Of a stretch of 64,000 bases of DNA, positions 24,883 to 32,069 are shown piece by piece. The stretch lies in NCBI GenBank assembly GCA_964428355.1, contig CAYRYU010000002.1, forward strand, positions 124,001 through 188,000, read 5' to 3'. Made by a program: the position numbers and the translations under genes. How positions within the stretch are numbered: position 1 is the first letter of the stretch; every line of letters starts with the position of its first letter. This DNA comes from CAYRYU01 sp964428355. Lineage in GTDB: Bacteria > Muiribacteriota > Ozemobacteria > Ozemobacterales > Ozemobacteraceae. The notes under the pieces were generated by a model. That model saw only the letters and a program-made list of their open reading frames with translations. It did no database searches and was not told where the DNA came from.

Positions 24883-26577
24883 CTACTCGAGGTTCTTTGC
24901 GAAATGGCGGAGCAGGCCGGCGGTGGATGAGTCATGACCGGCCAGGTCGGGAGATTTCCCAGCCACTAGTTGTTGCTCTTCCCCCAGGATGGTCTTTGCA
25001 AGCACCTTCCCGAGCTCGACTCCCCACTGGTCGAAACTGTTCACCCTCCAGACCACCCCCTGGACGAATATCTTCATCTCGTACATCGCGATCAGGGCAC
25101 CCAGCGAGCGGGGAGTAAGCGTCGAGATGAGGATCGAGTTGGTCGGGCGATTTCCCTCGAAAACCTTGTGGGGCAACAGCTTTTCGAGCTCCGCGGCGGG
25201 AACCTTTTCCTTGACGAGATCCGCCCTTGCCTCCTCGGCAGTCTTCCCTTTCATAAGGGCTTCCGTCTGGGCGAAATAGTTGGCCATAAGCTTGAGGTGA
25301 TGATCTCCCACCTTGTGGTGGGAATTGACGAATCCGATGAAATCGCAGGGGATCAGCTTCGTCCCCTGGTGGATCAGCTGGTAGAAGGCGTGTTGGCCGT
25401 TGGTTCCGGGCTCGCCCCAGATGATCGGACCGGTCTGGTAATCGACCCCACGGCCCTCGCGGTCGACGTACTTCCCGTTGCTTTCCATGTCCCCCTGCTG
25501 GAAGTAGGCGGCGAAACGATGGAGATACTGGTCGTAGGGCAGGATCGCATGCGCCTGGGCGCCGAAGAAGTTGTTGTACCAGATGCCCAGAAGTGCCAGG
25601 ATCACGGGAATGTTCTTTTCCAGAGGGGTTTCCAGGAAGTGCCGGTCCATCGCGTGGGCTCCATCGAGGAGCTCCACGAAACGGTCGAACCCGATCGCGC
25701 ATGCTATGGGAAGCCCGATCGCGGACCACGAGGAGTATCTTCCGCCGACCCAGTCCCAGAACTCGAACATGTTGGCGGGATCGATCCCGAACTTCTCGAC
25801 CAGGGCGCGGTTCGTGGAAAGCGCGACGAAATGGTTCCTCACCGCCCGGTCATCCTTGAGCCCGGCCAGAAGCCAGGAGCGCGCGGTCTCGGCATTCGTC
25901 ATCGTTTCCTGGGTGGTGAAGGTTTTCGAGGCGACGATGAACAGGGTCTCGGCGGGGTCCAGGCCCAGCGTCTTCTCGACGAAATCCGTGGCATCGACAT
26001 TCGAGAGGAACTTCACGGCGGGCCCTCCCCGGCCGAACACCTTGAGGGCTTCGGTGATCATGACCGGTCCGAGATCCGAACCCCCGATTCCGATGTTCAC
26101 GATGGTCCGGACTGGTTTTCCCGTGAAGCCCTTCCATTCCCCCGACCGGACCCGTCGGGAGAAATCCTCCATCTTGCGCAGGACCGCTTCGACTCCAGGC
26201 ATCACGTCGGTCCCGTCGACCAGGACCGGTTTCTTGGACCTGTTCCGGAGCGCGACGTGCAGGACTGCGCGGTTCTCCGTCCAGTTGATCTTCTCCCCGG
26301 AGAACATCTCCTTTGCGGCCTCCGGCACGCCGGATGCGCGGGCGAGCCTTACGAGGAGATCCAGGGTTTCGGAAGTGATGCGGTTTTTGGAAACGTCAAC
26401 GAGCATCTCCTCGAACTGGAAGCTGAACCGGGTGAAGCGATCGGGGTCCTTGGCGAAAAGATCGCGCATGTGGGTCCTGGCGAGAGCTTCCTGGTGGGCT
26501 TTCAGTGAGCGCCACTCCCTCGACTCGGTGAGGCGGTTCCCCTTCCGGACGGATTCATCGATCGGAGATGTGAACAT
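24883..26577 (-). CDS. pgi: Glucose-6-phosphate isomerase
   Basis: 564 residues, a full-length PGI. It interconverts glucose 6-phosphate and fructose 6-phosphate in glycolysis and gluconeogenesis. Both family signatures are present: DWVGGRYSSWSAIGLP near residue 276 and, near the C-terminus, VVWRVNSFDQWGVELGK. Other recognisable blocks are NIGIGGSDLGP, SKTFTTQETMTNA, and GEPGTNGQHAFYQLIHQG with the catalytic Glu and His region. The start follows a weak GGGGGAATT site. It is transcribed leftward and divergent from the TerB-like gene; repeat R1 lies directly behind its stop codon. Confidence 0.96.
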   Translation of the reverse strand: MFTSPIDESVRKGNRLTESREWRSLKAHQEALARTHMRDLFAKDPDRFTRFSFQFEEMLVDVSKNRITSETLDLLVRLARASGVPEAAKEMFSGEKINWTENRAVLHVALRNRSKKPVLVDGTDVMPGVEAVLRKMEDFSRRVRSGEWKGFTGKPVRTIVNIGIGGSDLGPVMITEALKVFGRGGPAVKFLSNVDATDFVEKTLGLDPAETLFIVASKTFTTQETMTNAETARSWLLAGLKDDRAVRNHFVALSTNRALVEKFGIDPANMFEFWDWVGGRYSSWSAIGLPIACAIGFDRFVELLDGAHAMDRHFLETPLEKNIPVILALLGIWYNNFFGAQAHAILPYDQYLHRFAAYFQQGDMESNGKYVDREGRGVDYQTGPIIWGEPGTNGQHAFYQLIHQGTKLIPCDFIGFVNSHHKVGDHHLKLMANYFAQTEALMKGKTAEEARADLVKEKVPAAELEKLLPHKVFEGNRPTNSILISTLTPRSLGALIAMYEMKIFVQGVVWRVNSFDQWGVELGKVLAKTILGEEQQLVAGKSPDLAGHDSSTAGLLRHFAKNLE

Positions 26578-26660
26578 TTCGGAATTCCCCCTTGTCTCGT
26601 TTTCTTCGATTCCGTATTATAATTGACCTCGTCAATCCCCACAAGAAAGGAACCGTTGCC

Positions 26661-27665
26661 ATGGCCGGCTTTCAAAAATCCAGTTTCGGAGCACCTGAGG
26701 GTGAAGTCTTCTACGGATTCATCGAGACGATCGTGGAAAAGAATGAGCCTTACGTCAAGAGGCTGATGGCTTCGATCCGTGAAACCCGGCCCGACCTGGG
26801 GGAAGCCGATATCGCCAACGAGATCATCTTCTCGGGCGACCTGGCCACCCCGCTGCGCGAAATCCCGGATTTCAGCGCGGAGGATGTCAAACGGCGGTGT
26901 CCCCTGCTGACTGCGGGAACGCTCAACAAGGACCTCTGCGACCTGGTGGTCTCCCAGATCACGTTGGTCCAGATGATGGCCAACCTTTTCCCCCGGCACC
27001 TCCAGGGGCTCCCGGTCGCGCAGGGTGCCCTCGTGCTGCTTCTTGCCAGCCATCTCCCCCCCCGTGACCAGACCTATGCGTTCTCCTCGATCGATGACGT
27101 CAAGGCGATCATCAAAGCCCACGGCAACTCCGGTCTCGGCAAGGAGGCTCTATTCCACCTCCGCAACCGGCAGCTATGGAAGAAGGATTTCAAACATGGC
27201 GAGGCTGGGACGCAGCAACAGCTCGTCGGAGCGACCAAGTTCCTGTTCCTTCGAGACATCGCCCTTACCGCGAAGTATCTTTTCCGGGCGGGCTCGATCT
27301 CGGACGCCGATCGACGCAACTACCGCAAAATCGGGGACGATATCCTGTCCGTCATGCTGAAGGCCATGATCGCCGCCGGGATCATGGACGGTGAGATCGA
27401 ACCGGAAAAGAAGGACATCATCCAGAATTTCTGCGAGCATTTCGGCCTTCAGATGCCCACCCTCCAGTTCCAGACGTTCGACCCCTCGATCCTCGACCAG
27501 GTGAAGAAGCTTTCCCTCAACCAGGAGCAGAAGCTTTTCTTCTTCCACTGCCTGTGGGACATGGTCCGGTCGCACGGTTCGGTTTACGAGGTGGAAACCA
27601 GTTTCCTGGGAATGGCCGCCGAAGCGCTCGGCCAGGAAATCCCCAAGATCGCCCCGAAGGCTTGA
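26661..27665 (+). CDS. Unknown cytoplasmic protein with TerB-like C-terminal half
   Basis: 334 residues, no signal or membrane segment. The N-terminal 200 residues are helical and unrecognised. Residues about 230-330 contain two TerB/DjlA-like helical units: ILSVMLKAMIAAGIMDGEIEPEKKD and LFFFHCLWDMVRSHG followed by an E-containing helix. These resemble the metal-coordinating acidic motifs of TerB-like domains. ATG 26661 has AAAGGA 9 bases upstream. A TATAAT box at 26618-26623 fits transcription starting about 30 bases before the ATG, but only a poorly spaced TTGTCT is available as -35. Confidence 0.6.
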   Translation: MAGFQKSSFGAPEGEVFYGFIETIVEKNEPYVKRLMASIRETRPDLGEADIANEIIFSGDLATPLREIPDFSAEDVKRRCPLLTAGTLNKDLCDLVVSQITLVQMMANLFPRHLQGLPVAQGALVLLLASHLPPRDQTYAFSSIDDVKAIIKAHGNSGLGKEALFHLRNRQLWKKDFKHGEAGTQQQLVGATKFLFLRDIALTAKYLFRAGSISDADRRNYRKIGDDILSVMLKAMIAAGIMDGEIEPEKKDIIQNFCEHFGLQMPTLQFQTFDPSILDQVKKLSLNQEQKLFFFHCLWDMVRSHGSVYEVETSFLGMAAEALGQEIPKIAPKA

Positions 27666-27843
27666 GGGAAGCCTCTCCCCTCATTACCGGGCGAGAAGAT
27701 CCGTCTTTTGGCCAGTTTCTTTCCTGAAGACACTCCAGCAACCGGACAAGTGAGATTTCTCCGCAGATTCCGGAGTTGGCCGCGGATGGAAAAAGCCCGA
27801 CCGAATCTGCGCCCATCCTAATCATCTGTGGATGGGCCAGGGG

Positions 27844-27909
27844 TCATTTTTTCAGGCTCTTTTCGATATCCTCGACGGAACCGTGGAAATCGCATTTGAG
27901 TCGTTTCAT
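27844..27909 (-). CDS. Possible 21-residue microprotein after the cyclase gene
   Basis: A short open frame (begins MKRLKCDFHG, ends EKSLKK) starts 22 bases after the stop of the cyclase gene on the same strand. It has a well-placed AGGAGGG five bases before its ATG, a stronger site than many long genes here. It is charged and contains one Cys and one His. A weak hairpin (GCCCATCC/GGATGGGC near 27815-27836) follows. No homology is known to me; it may be a real small protein or a chance ORF. Confidence 0.35.
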   Translation of the reverse strand: MKRLKCDFHGSVEDIEKSLKK

Positions 27910-27931
27910 GAACCCTCCTGATCGGATCACC

Positions 27932-30004
27932 CTATTTTTCGAGTTTTCGGGCCGCCTGGAGGCGCTTGAGGGAAGTCCCGAGCCGTTCCGCCAGATCGGA
28001 GTCCTTGTCTTCGCGGGCCCGGGCGAGTGCCTTGGAAACCTCTCCGGCCATCTTCTCGAGAGCCGCGTCGACCTTCTTCATCGTTCCATCCCAGTCGGAG
28101 AAGGGGCCGAGAAACGCATCGGATGTGACCGTCCCCGAGGCGATGGAACCCGGGGGAACGAAACCCGGCGGGGGAAAGTCCTTCCAAAACTCGAGAGAAG
28201 CCTTGAAGGCGCTCTGATACTGGTTGTACATCCCCTTGTCGGCTTCCGTCAGGATATTGGTTGCATGATACGCCGCCACTTCCGCGGGGGAAAGGCCCGC
28301 AACGGACAGGATGGTGAACGCGTTGATTCGACGCCCCGATTCTTCCTGGGAAACGAGGGCTCTCCTCAGGAGACCATCGAGGGGTTTGCCCAGAAGCTTC
28401 GCCGCGATTGTGACGAGCGGGGAATCTTGTGCCAGAGAGTCCCCGTCGATCAGGGGAAAACTTGCGATCTCCGCCGGGATCTCCTTGAGCTGCTCCGGGG
28501 TGGGCCCGGACGCGATGGCGGAGGCGAGAAACGCGATCGATTCCCCCAGCGCCCTGGATGACAGATATTCAGTCGGGTACAAGACGCAGAAGAGGTTGAA
28601 CTTGAACGGATTCACCGGCAGGCCCTTCGCCTGCATCATTTTGAAGGCATTCCACCTGAGCCCCCATACTTCTCTGGCGGAGTATTGCTTCGCTGGATTC
28701 TCCCGACCCGGGAAGTACAGGGCTTCATCGAGAAGCGGTTTGAACCGGTCGAAGCAGTTTTTCGTCAAAAAATCCCTCTGCTCGTCCCATCCGTCTTCGG
28801 GGGGATACCACTTCAAGAAATACTCCAGGTTCTTGAGGATCTCGGGGTCCCCGAGGTACCTTCCCGGATCGGCCTGAGCAAGGGCGAAACAGTACCAGAG
28901 GGTGCGGTCCATCTTCCGGGTGAAGGTGTTGTAGAAACCGAAGGCGATGCGGGTCAGTTCGAGGTTCTTGGGTTCCTTGGCGATGCGTTCCTCGATGTTG
29001 CGGGCCGCGGAATCGAAGTCGCCGCTCTTCGCCGTTGCCTCCAGCTCCCTGGCCAGGACCCTGTAGTGGAGCTGGTCTCCGATGGGGAGCGCGGGGAACT
29101 GTTCCCTGAACCGGTCGACGAGTTCCCGGGATTTCCCGATCTCGCCCTTCTCCTCGAAGAAGGCGGTTCCATCCGCGACGGCTTTCTGTGCAAGATCGGT
29201 CGCCTCAGGATCCTTGGGGTTCTCCTTCAAAAACTCCCGAGCCTGGGAGATAGCCTCCGCGAACCTCTTTTCCTCGTAGGGGATCCGGTATTTCCGTCGG
29301 AGGGCTTCGACGCGGGAATTCTGCATGAAAAGGAGGCCCACGATGGCGAGAATGACGGCAACCCCGATTCCCACGGGAAGGAACTTGCCGACGGCCCCTT
29401 CCGGCGCTTCCTTTTTCTGGCGGTCGAGGGTATCGCGGCCCGCGAGATATTCCTGCTGGTTGGCGAGAACCCGCCGGAAGGCTTCCGATGCGCTGTCCTG
29501 TATGACGCGGTAGACCTTCAAAGCCTCCGGAACCCCTTTCAGACGAAACTCCCCGACGAGGGAGTTGGGGACTTCCTGCTTGTTCATGGCGAGATAGGTG
29601 GACTCGGTGAACCAGATCTCGTTGGCCTCGGTGATCCCTTCCACACGGGACGCCACGTTGACAGGTTCCCCGAAAACGTCGTTGTCGACCTCGTTCACTT
29701 CGCCGGTGTTGATCGCGATCCGGATCTCGATCTTTTCCTCCTGCGGAAGGTTCTTGTTGAAGTTCCTGAGGGACTCCTGCATCATCAGTGCGCACAGGAC
29801 GGCATTGGTGGGACTGGCAAAGGTCAACAGGAAGGCATCGCCGATCGTCTTGACCACGGTCCCGTCGTATTTCCCGACGATCGGCCGGAGAAGGTCGTTG
29901 TGCTTCGAAAGGAGCTTGAGCATCGATTCCCGATCGCTTTTGGCGGTTCTCTCGGTGAATCCTTTGATGTCTGTGAACACCACGGTCATTACGCGAGACG
30001 GCAT
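27932..30004 (-). CDS. Class III nucleotidyl cyclase with N-terminal catalytic domain and C-terminal sensor region
   Basis: 690 residues. The catalytic domain comes first (1-170), which is uncommon: metal-binding Asp12 (VFTDIKGF) and Asp56 (KTIGDAF), and the transition-state pair Asn116 and Arg120 (VNVASR) are all present, so it should be active. One transmembrane segment follows at about 209-227, then a 460-residue helical C-terminal region with a TPR-like start (KRFAEAISQAREFLKENP). The C-terminal region is paralogous to the upstream gene. The cyclase would sit in the cytoplasm and the sensor region probably in the periplasm. The start has GGGAGGA upstream. Whether the product is cAMP or cGMP cannot be told from sequence alone. 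Confidence 0.85.
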   Translation of the reverse strand: MPSRVMTVVFTDIKGFTERTAKSDRESMLKLLSKHNDLLRPIVGKYDGTVVKTIGDAFLLTFASPTNAVLCALMMQESLRNFNKNLPQEEKIEIRIAINTGEVNEVDNDVFGEPVNVASRVEGITEANEIWFTESTYLAMNKQEVPNSLVGEFRLKGVPEALKVYRVIQDSASEAFRRVLANQQEYLAGRDTLDRQKKEAPEGAVGKFLPVGIGVAVILAIVGLLFMQNSRVEALRRKYRIPYEEKRFAEAISQAREFLKENPKDPEATDLAQKAVADGTAFFEEKGEIGKSRELVDRFREQFPALPIGDQLHYRVLARELEATAKSGDFDSAARNIEERIAKEPKNLELTRIAFGFYNTFTRKMDRTLWYCFALAQADPGRYLGDPEILKNLEYFLKWYPPEDGWDEQRDFLTKNCFDRFKPLLDEALYFPGRENPAKQYSAREVWGLRWNAFKMMQAKGLPVNPFKFNLFCVLYPTEYLSSRALGESIAFLASAIASGPTPEQLKEIPAEIASFPLIDGDSLAQDSPLVTIAAKLLGKPLDGLLRRALVSQEESGRRINAFTILSVAGLSPAEVAAYHATNILTEADKGMYNQYQSAFKASLEFWKDFPPPGFVPPGSIASGTVTSDAFLGPFSDWDGTMKKVDAALEKMAGEVSKALARAREDKDSDLAERLGTSLKRLQAARKLEK

Positions 30005-30034
30005 GTATTCCTCCCTCGATAACTATCTTCGAAC

Positions 30035-30063
30035 ATTGTCCGATCATTCCCGCCCAATATCAA
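30035..30063 (-). promoter_or_regulatory. Possible promoter of the N-terminal cyclase gene
   Basis: TTGATA (30063-30058) and GACAAT (30040-30035) on the minus strand are 17 bases apart, in the 87-base gap before ATG 30004. The cyclase may therefore be transcribed on its own as well as from the upstream paralog. Confidence 0.4.
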
Positions 30064-30162
30064 GCATGTTGTTTCCAACCGGGAAAGGGGGTCACCTGTT
30101 GCCGGTCCGGGGGATTTCGCGGACACTCCGGATCAGTTCACCCACCATCCCCAATTCCATTA

Positions 30163-31674
30163 CTACCGGGAAAAGGAACCCGACCTGGGCCAATCGTTCC
30201 TGTTCCCCCACGAACTCCTCGAGCTGTTCGAGCGACGAATCCACTTTCGAAAGCATGTCCTGAGCCCCCGTGAACCGGATCGGGGATGTACCCGGGAGGC
30301 GGTTCCGTCGGCCGGGCCACCAGAGAAGGTTCCCGCGGGGAGATCCTTGACCGACCCGAGTAGCAGAAATCCCTCCCAGAATTCGATCGAGGGAATGATC
30401 CTTTCCACGGCATTCCACGTCGGTCTCTCAGCTACGGCCGCGATACCCCGCGCGTGGATCAGAGCCCTTTCAGGATATGAGGGGCATCTTCCCTCAAGGG
30501 TGATCGCCGCGTTGATCCTTCGTGAGGGAACGTCATCCGATGTCAGGGCGGGCCTCAGGATGGGGGCAAGCTGCTTTGCGAGGAGTCCGGAAGCGACCCG
30601 GACGAACGGGGTACCTGGCTCGAAAATCCACATGTCCACAAGCGGAAATGATGCGATCTCCTCCGGAACCTGGGCCAGCTGTCCGGGAGTGGGTCCGGAA
30701 GCGACGGCATCTCCGAGAAAACGGATCGACTCAACAAGCCCGCGGCGGATCTTCACTTCGGGTAGACGGGGGGGCGGGTAGAGAACGCTCAGAAGGTGAA
30801 ACCTGAAGAGATCGATGGGGATTCCCCGGCCACCCAGGATTTGGAGGGCATTCCGTCTCAGGCACCAGACGGCAAACGGGTTCCGGTACTCGGATTCGTT
30901 TTCCCTTCCGGGAAAGTAGAGGTACTTCTCGAGCTCGGGCCTGACCTGATCGAAGAGATGCCTGGTGATGAGCTCCCGGTGATTTTCGTCTCCATCCTCA
31001 GGCGCGCAGGTGGCCAGGAATGCCGAGACCCTGAAAAGGACCTCCTGGTCGGCCTTTGTCCCCAGGGGATCCACCTCGATAAGCCTGAAGCAGTATTCAT
31101 CGGTGGCAGCTCTCGAAATCCCGTTTTTACAATGGAAGTGGAGCGCTTCCTTGAGAAGCGCGGGGTTCCTCGGGTCGGTTGCGACCCTGTCCGCAATCTT
31201 CTTGAGGGCTTCTTCGGTTTTTCCTGCCTGGACCATCCCATCCAGCTCCCGGAGGAAAACCTTCATCTCCGCGAGGCTCACCCGGGAAAGGCCGGGGCTT
31301 TGCTTGTCGAGCCACTGGACAAACTCCCTGGCTTCACCGGTCTTGCCCTGCCCAAGGAGGACATCCACCTGCTTTTCGGCAGCCACCTCGAGCGTAAAGA
31401 TCGCCTCGTCATCCCGTGGGTATTGTTCGAGGAACTCCAGTGCCTGCTTTGAACTTTCGAGGAATCTTCCCTTCTCGAAAAGATTCAGATACCTGGAACG
31501 GCGGACTTCCTGGATGAGCCAGCGAACAGTCGGAACCGCCAGGCACAGGAAAAGAGCGAACGCAAGGATCCAGAACGCTTTTCTGATGGGGCTCCCAGCG
31601 GAAGGGGGTTTTTCGGGGGGGACGTTTACAGGATCACGGCTCCCGAATTCCTGGATTCCGCGCGTCGGTTCCAT
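30163..31674 (-). CDS. Membrane-anchored sensor-like paralog lacking the cyclase domain; likely frameshifted near its end
   Basis: 503 residues in the intact frame. A proline-rich leader is followed by one transmembrane segment (about 33-53). The remainder matches the C-terminal region of the neighbouring cyclase, for example YFPGREN, ASGPTPGQL, EEIASFPLVD and RRINA. It lacks any cyclase domain. Near 30290-30320 homology moves to another frame: the frame ending at 30092 reads MLSKVDSSLEQLEEF, which matches MKKVDAALEKMAGEV of the cyclase. The original gene thus probably ended at 30092, and a single-base indel, real or an assembly error, replaced its tail. ATG 31674 has no clear ribosome binding site. 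Confidence 0.65.
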   Translation of the reverse strand: MEPTRGIQEFGSRDPVNVPPEKPPSAGSPIRKAFWILAFALFLCLAVPTVRWLIQEVRRSRYLNLFEKGRFLESSKQALEFLEQYPRDDEAIFTLEVAAEKQVDVLLGQGKTGEAREFVQWLDKQSPGLSRVSLAEMKVFLRELDGMVQAGKTEEALKKIADRVATDPRNPALLKEALHFHCKNGISRAATDEYCFRLIEVDPLGTKADQEVLFRVSAFLATCAPEDGDENHRELITRHLFDQVRPELEKYLYFPGRENESEYRNPFAVWCLRRNALQILGGRGIPIDLFRFHLLSVLYPPPRLPEVKIRRGLVESIRFLGDAVASGPTPGQLAQVPEEIASFPLVDMWIFEPGTPFVRVASGLLAKQLAPILRPALTSDDVPSRRINAAITLEGRCPSYPERALIHARGIAAVAERPTWNAVERIIPSIEFWEGFLLLGSVKDLPAGTFSGGPADGTASRVHPRSGSRGLRTCFRKWIRRSNSSRSSWGNRNDWPRSGSFSR

Positions 31675-31680
31675 GTTGAC

Positions 31681-31709
31681 ATTTTCGGACCAAACGGCCC
31701 CGTTGTCAA
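31681..31709 (-). promoter_or_regulatory. Possible promoter giving a leaderless transcript
   Basis: Minus-strand TTGACA (31709-31704), 17 bases, then GAAAAT (31686-31681). Transcription would start at about 31675, next to ATG 31674, which fits the absence of a ribosome binding site there. The -10 match is weak. Confidence 0.35.
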
Positions 31710-31749
31710 AGCATATCCCGGGAGTCAGGGCACCACCTTGAAATTCCAC

Positions 31750-31777
31750 TTGACAAACATCCGGAAAATGATATTTT
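31750..31777 (+). promoter_or_regulatory. Promoter of the short leader unit
   Basis: TTGACA (31750-31755) and TATTTT (31772-31777) are 16 bases apart. The transcript would start near 31784 and include the small ORF and terminator that follow. Confidence 0.55.
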
Positions 31778-31820
31778 GAAATTGTCTTCACGACGCAACA
31801 TTTCGAAAGGAGGCGTGGAT

Positions 31821-31868
31821 ATGGCGCTTGTGAGAATCGCGGAAACGTCACGCCTCGGGAGCGTCTGA
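31821..31868 (+). CDS. 15-residue leader peptide candidate with sequestered ribosome binding site
   Basis: ATG 31821 has a perfect AAAGGAGG (31806-31813) seven bases upstream and reads 15 codons to TGA 31868. GAGGCGTG (31811-31818), which contains part of the ribosome binding site, pairs perfectly with CACGCCTC (31849-31856), so translation and RNA folding compete. A strong terminator follows 21 bases later. The unit lies in the otherwise gene-free 395-base stretch 31675-32069, upstream of the rsgA-like gene. It could be an attenuation leader, a microprotein or a small RNA. Confidence 0.45.
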   Translation: MALVRIAETSRLGSV

Positions 31869-31889
31869 CCGACATTCGTCGCAATCGGT

Positions 31890-31922
31890 GAAGGCCGCCC
31901 TGAGGGGCGGCCTTCTTGTTTT
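31890..31922 (+). terminator. Strong intrinsic terminator of the leader unit
   Basis: GAAGGCCGCCC (31890-31900) pairs over 11 bases with GGGCGGCCTTC (31905-31915) around TGAG, followed by TTGTTTT. This is one of the best intrinsic terminators in the window. Confidence 0.8.
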
Positions 31923-32069
31923 CCCCGCGGCGTGGCGTAGGAACGGCTCCGGACCCTTTCCCCAACCGGCGCATGAGCGTGCCGAAAGGTGATTCCGGCA
32001 TCCCGTGAAGAACCCCCACGCGCCCGGGCCGAACTCCCGGGCAGTCATGAAAACGCAGCGAGGAAAACG

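Noticed and set aside
24584..24937. Open frames inside the palindromic repeat R1
   Set aside because: They are low-complexity products of CACGGAG-type units, with no ribosome site and no homology.
24970..26508. 512-codon open frame on the plus strand
   Set aside because: Antisense to pgi, which is unmistakable.
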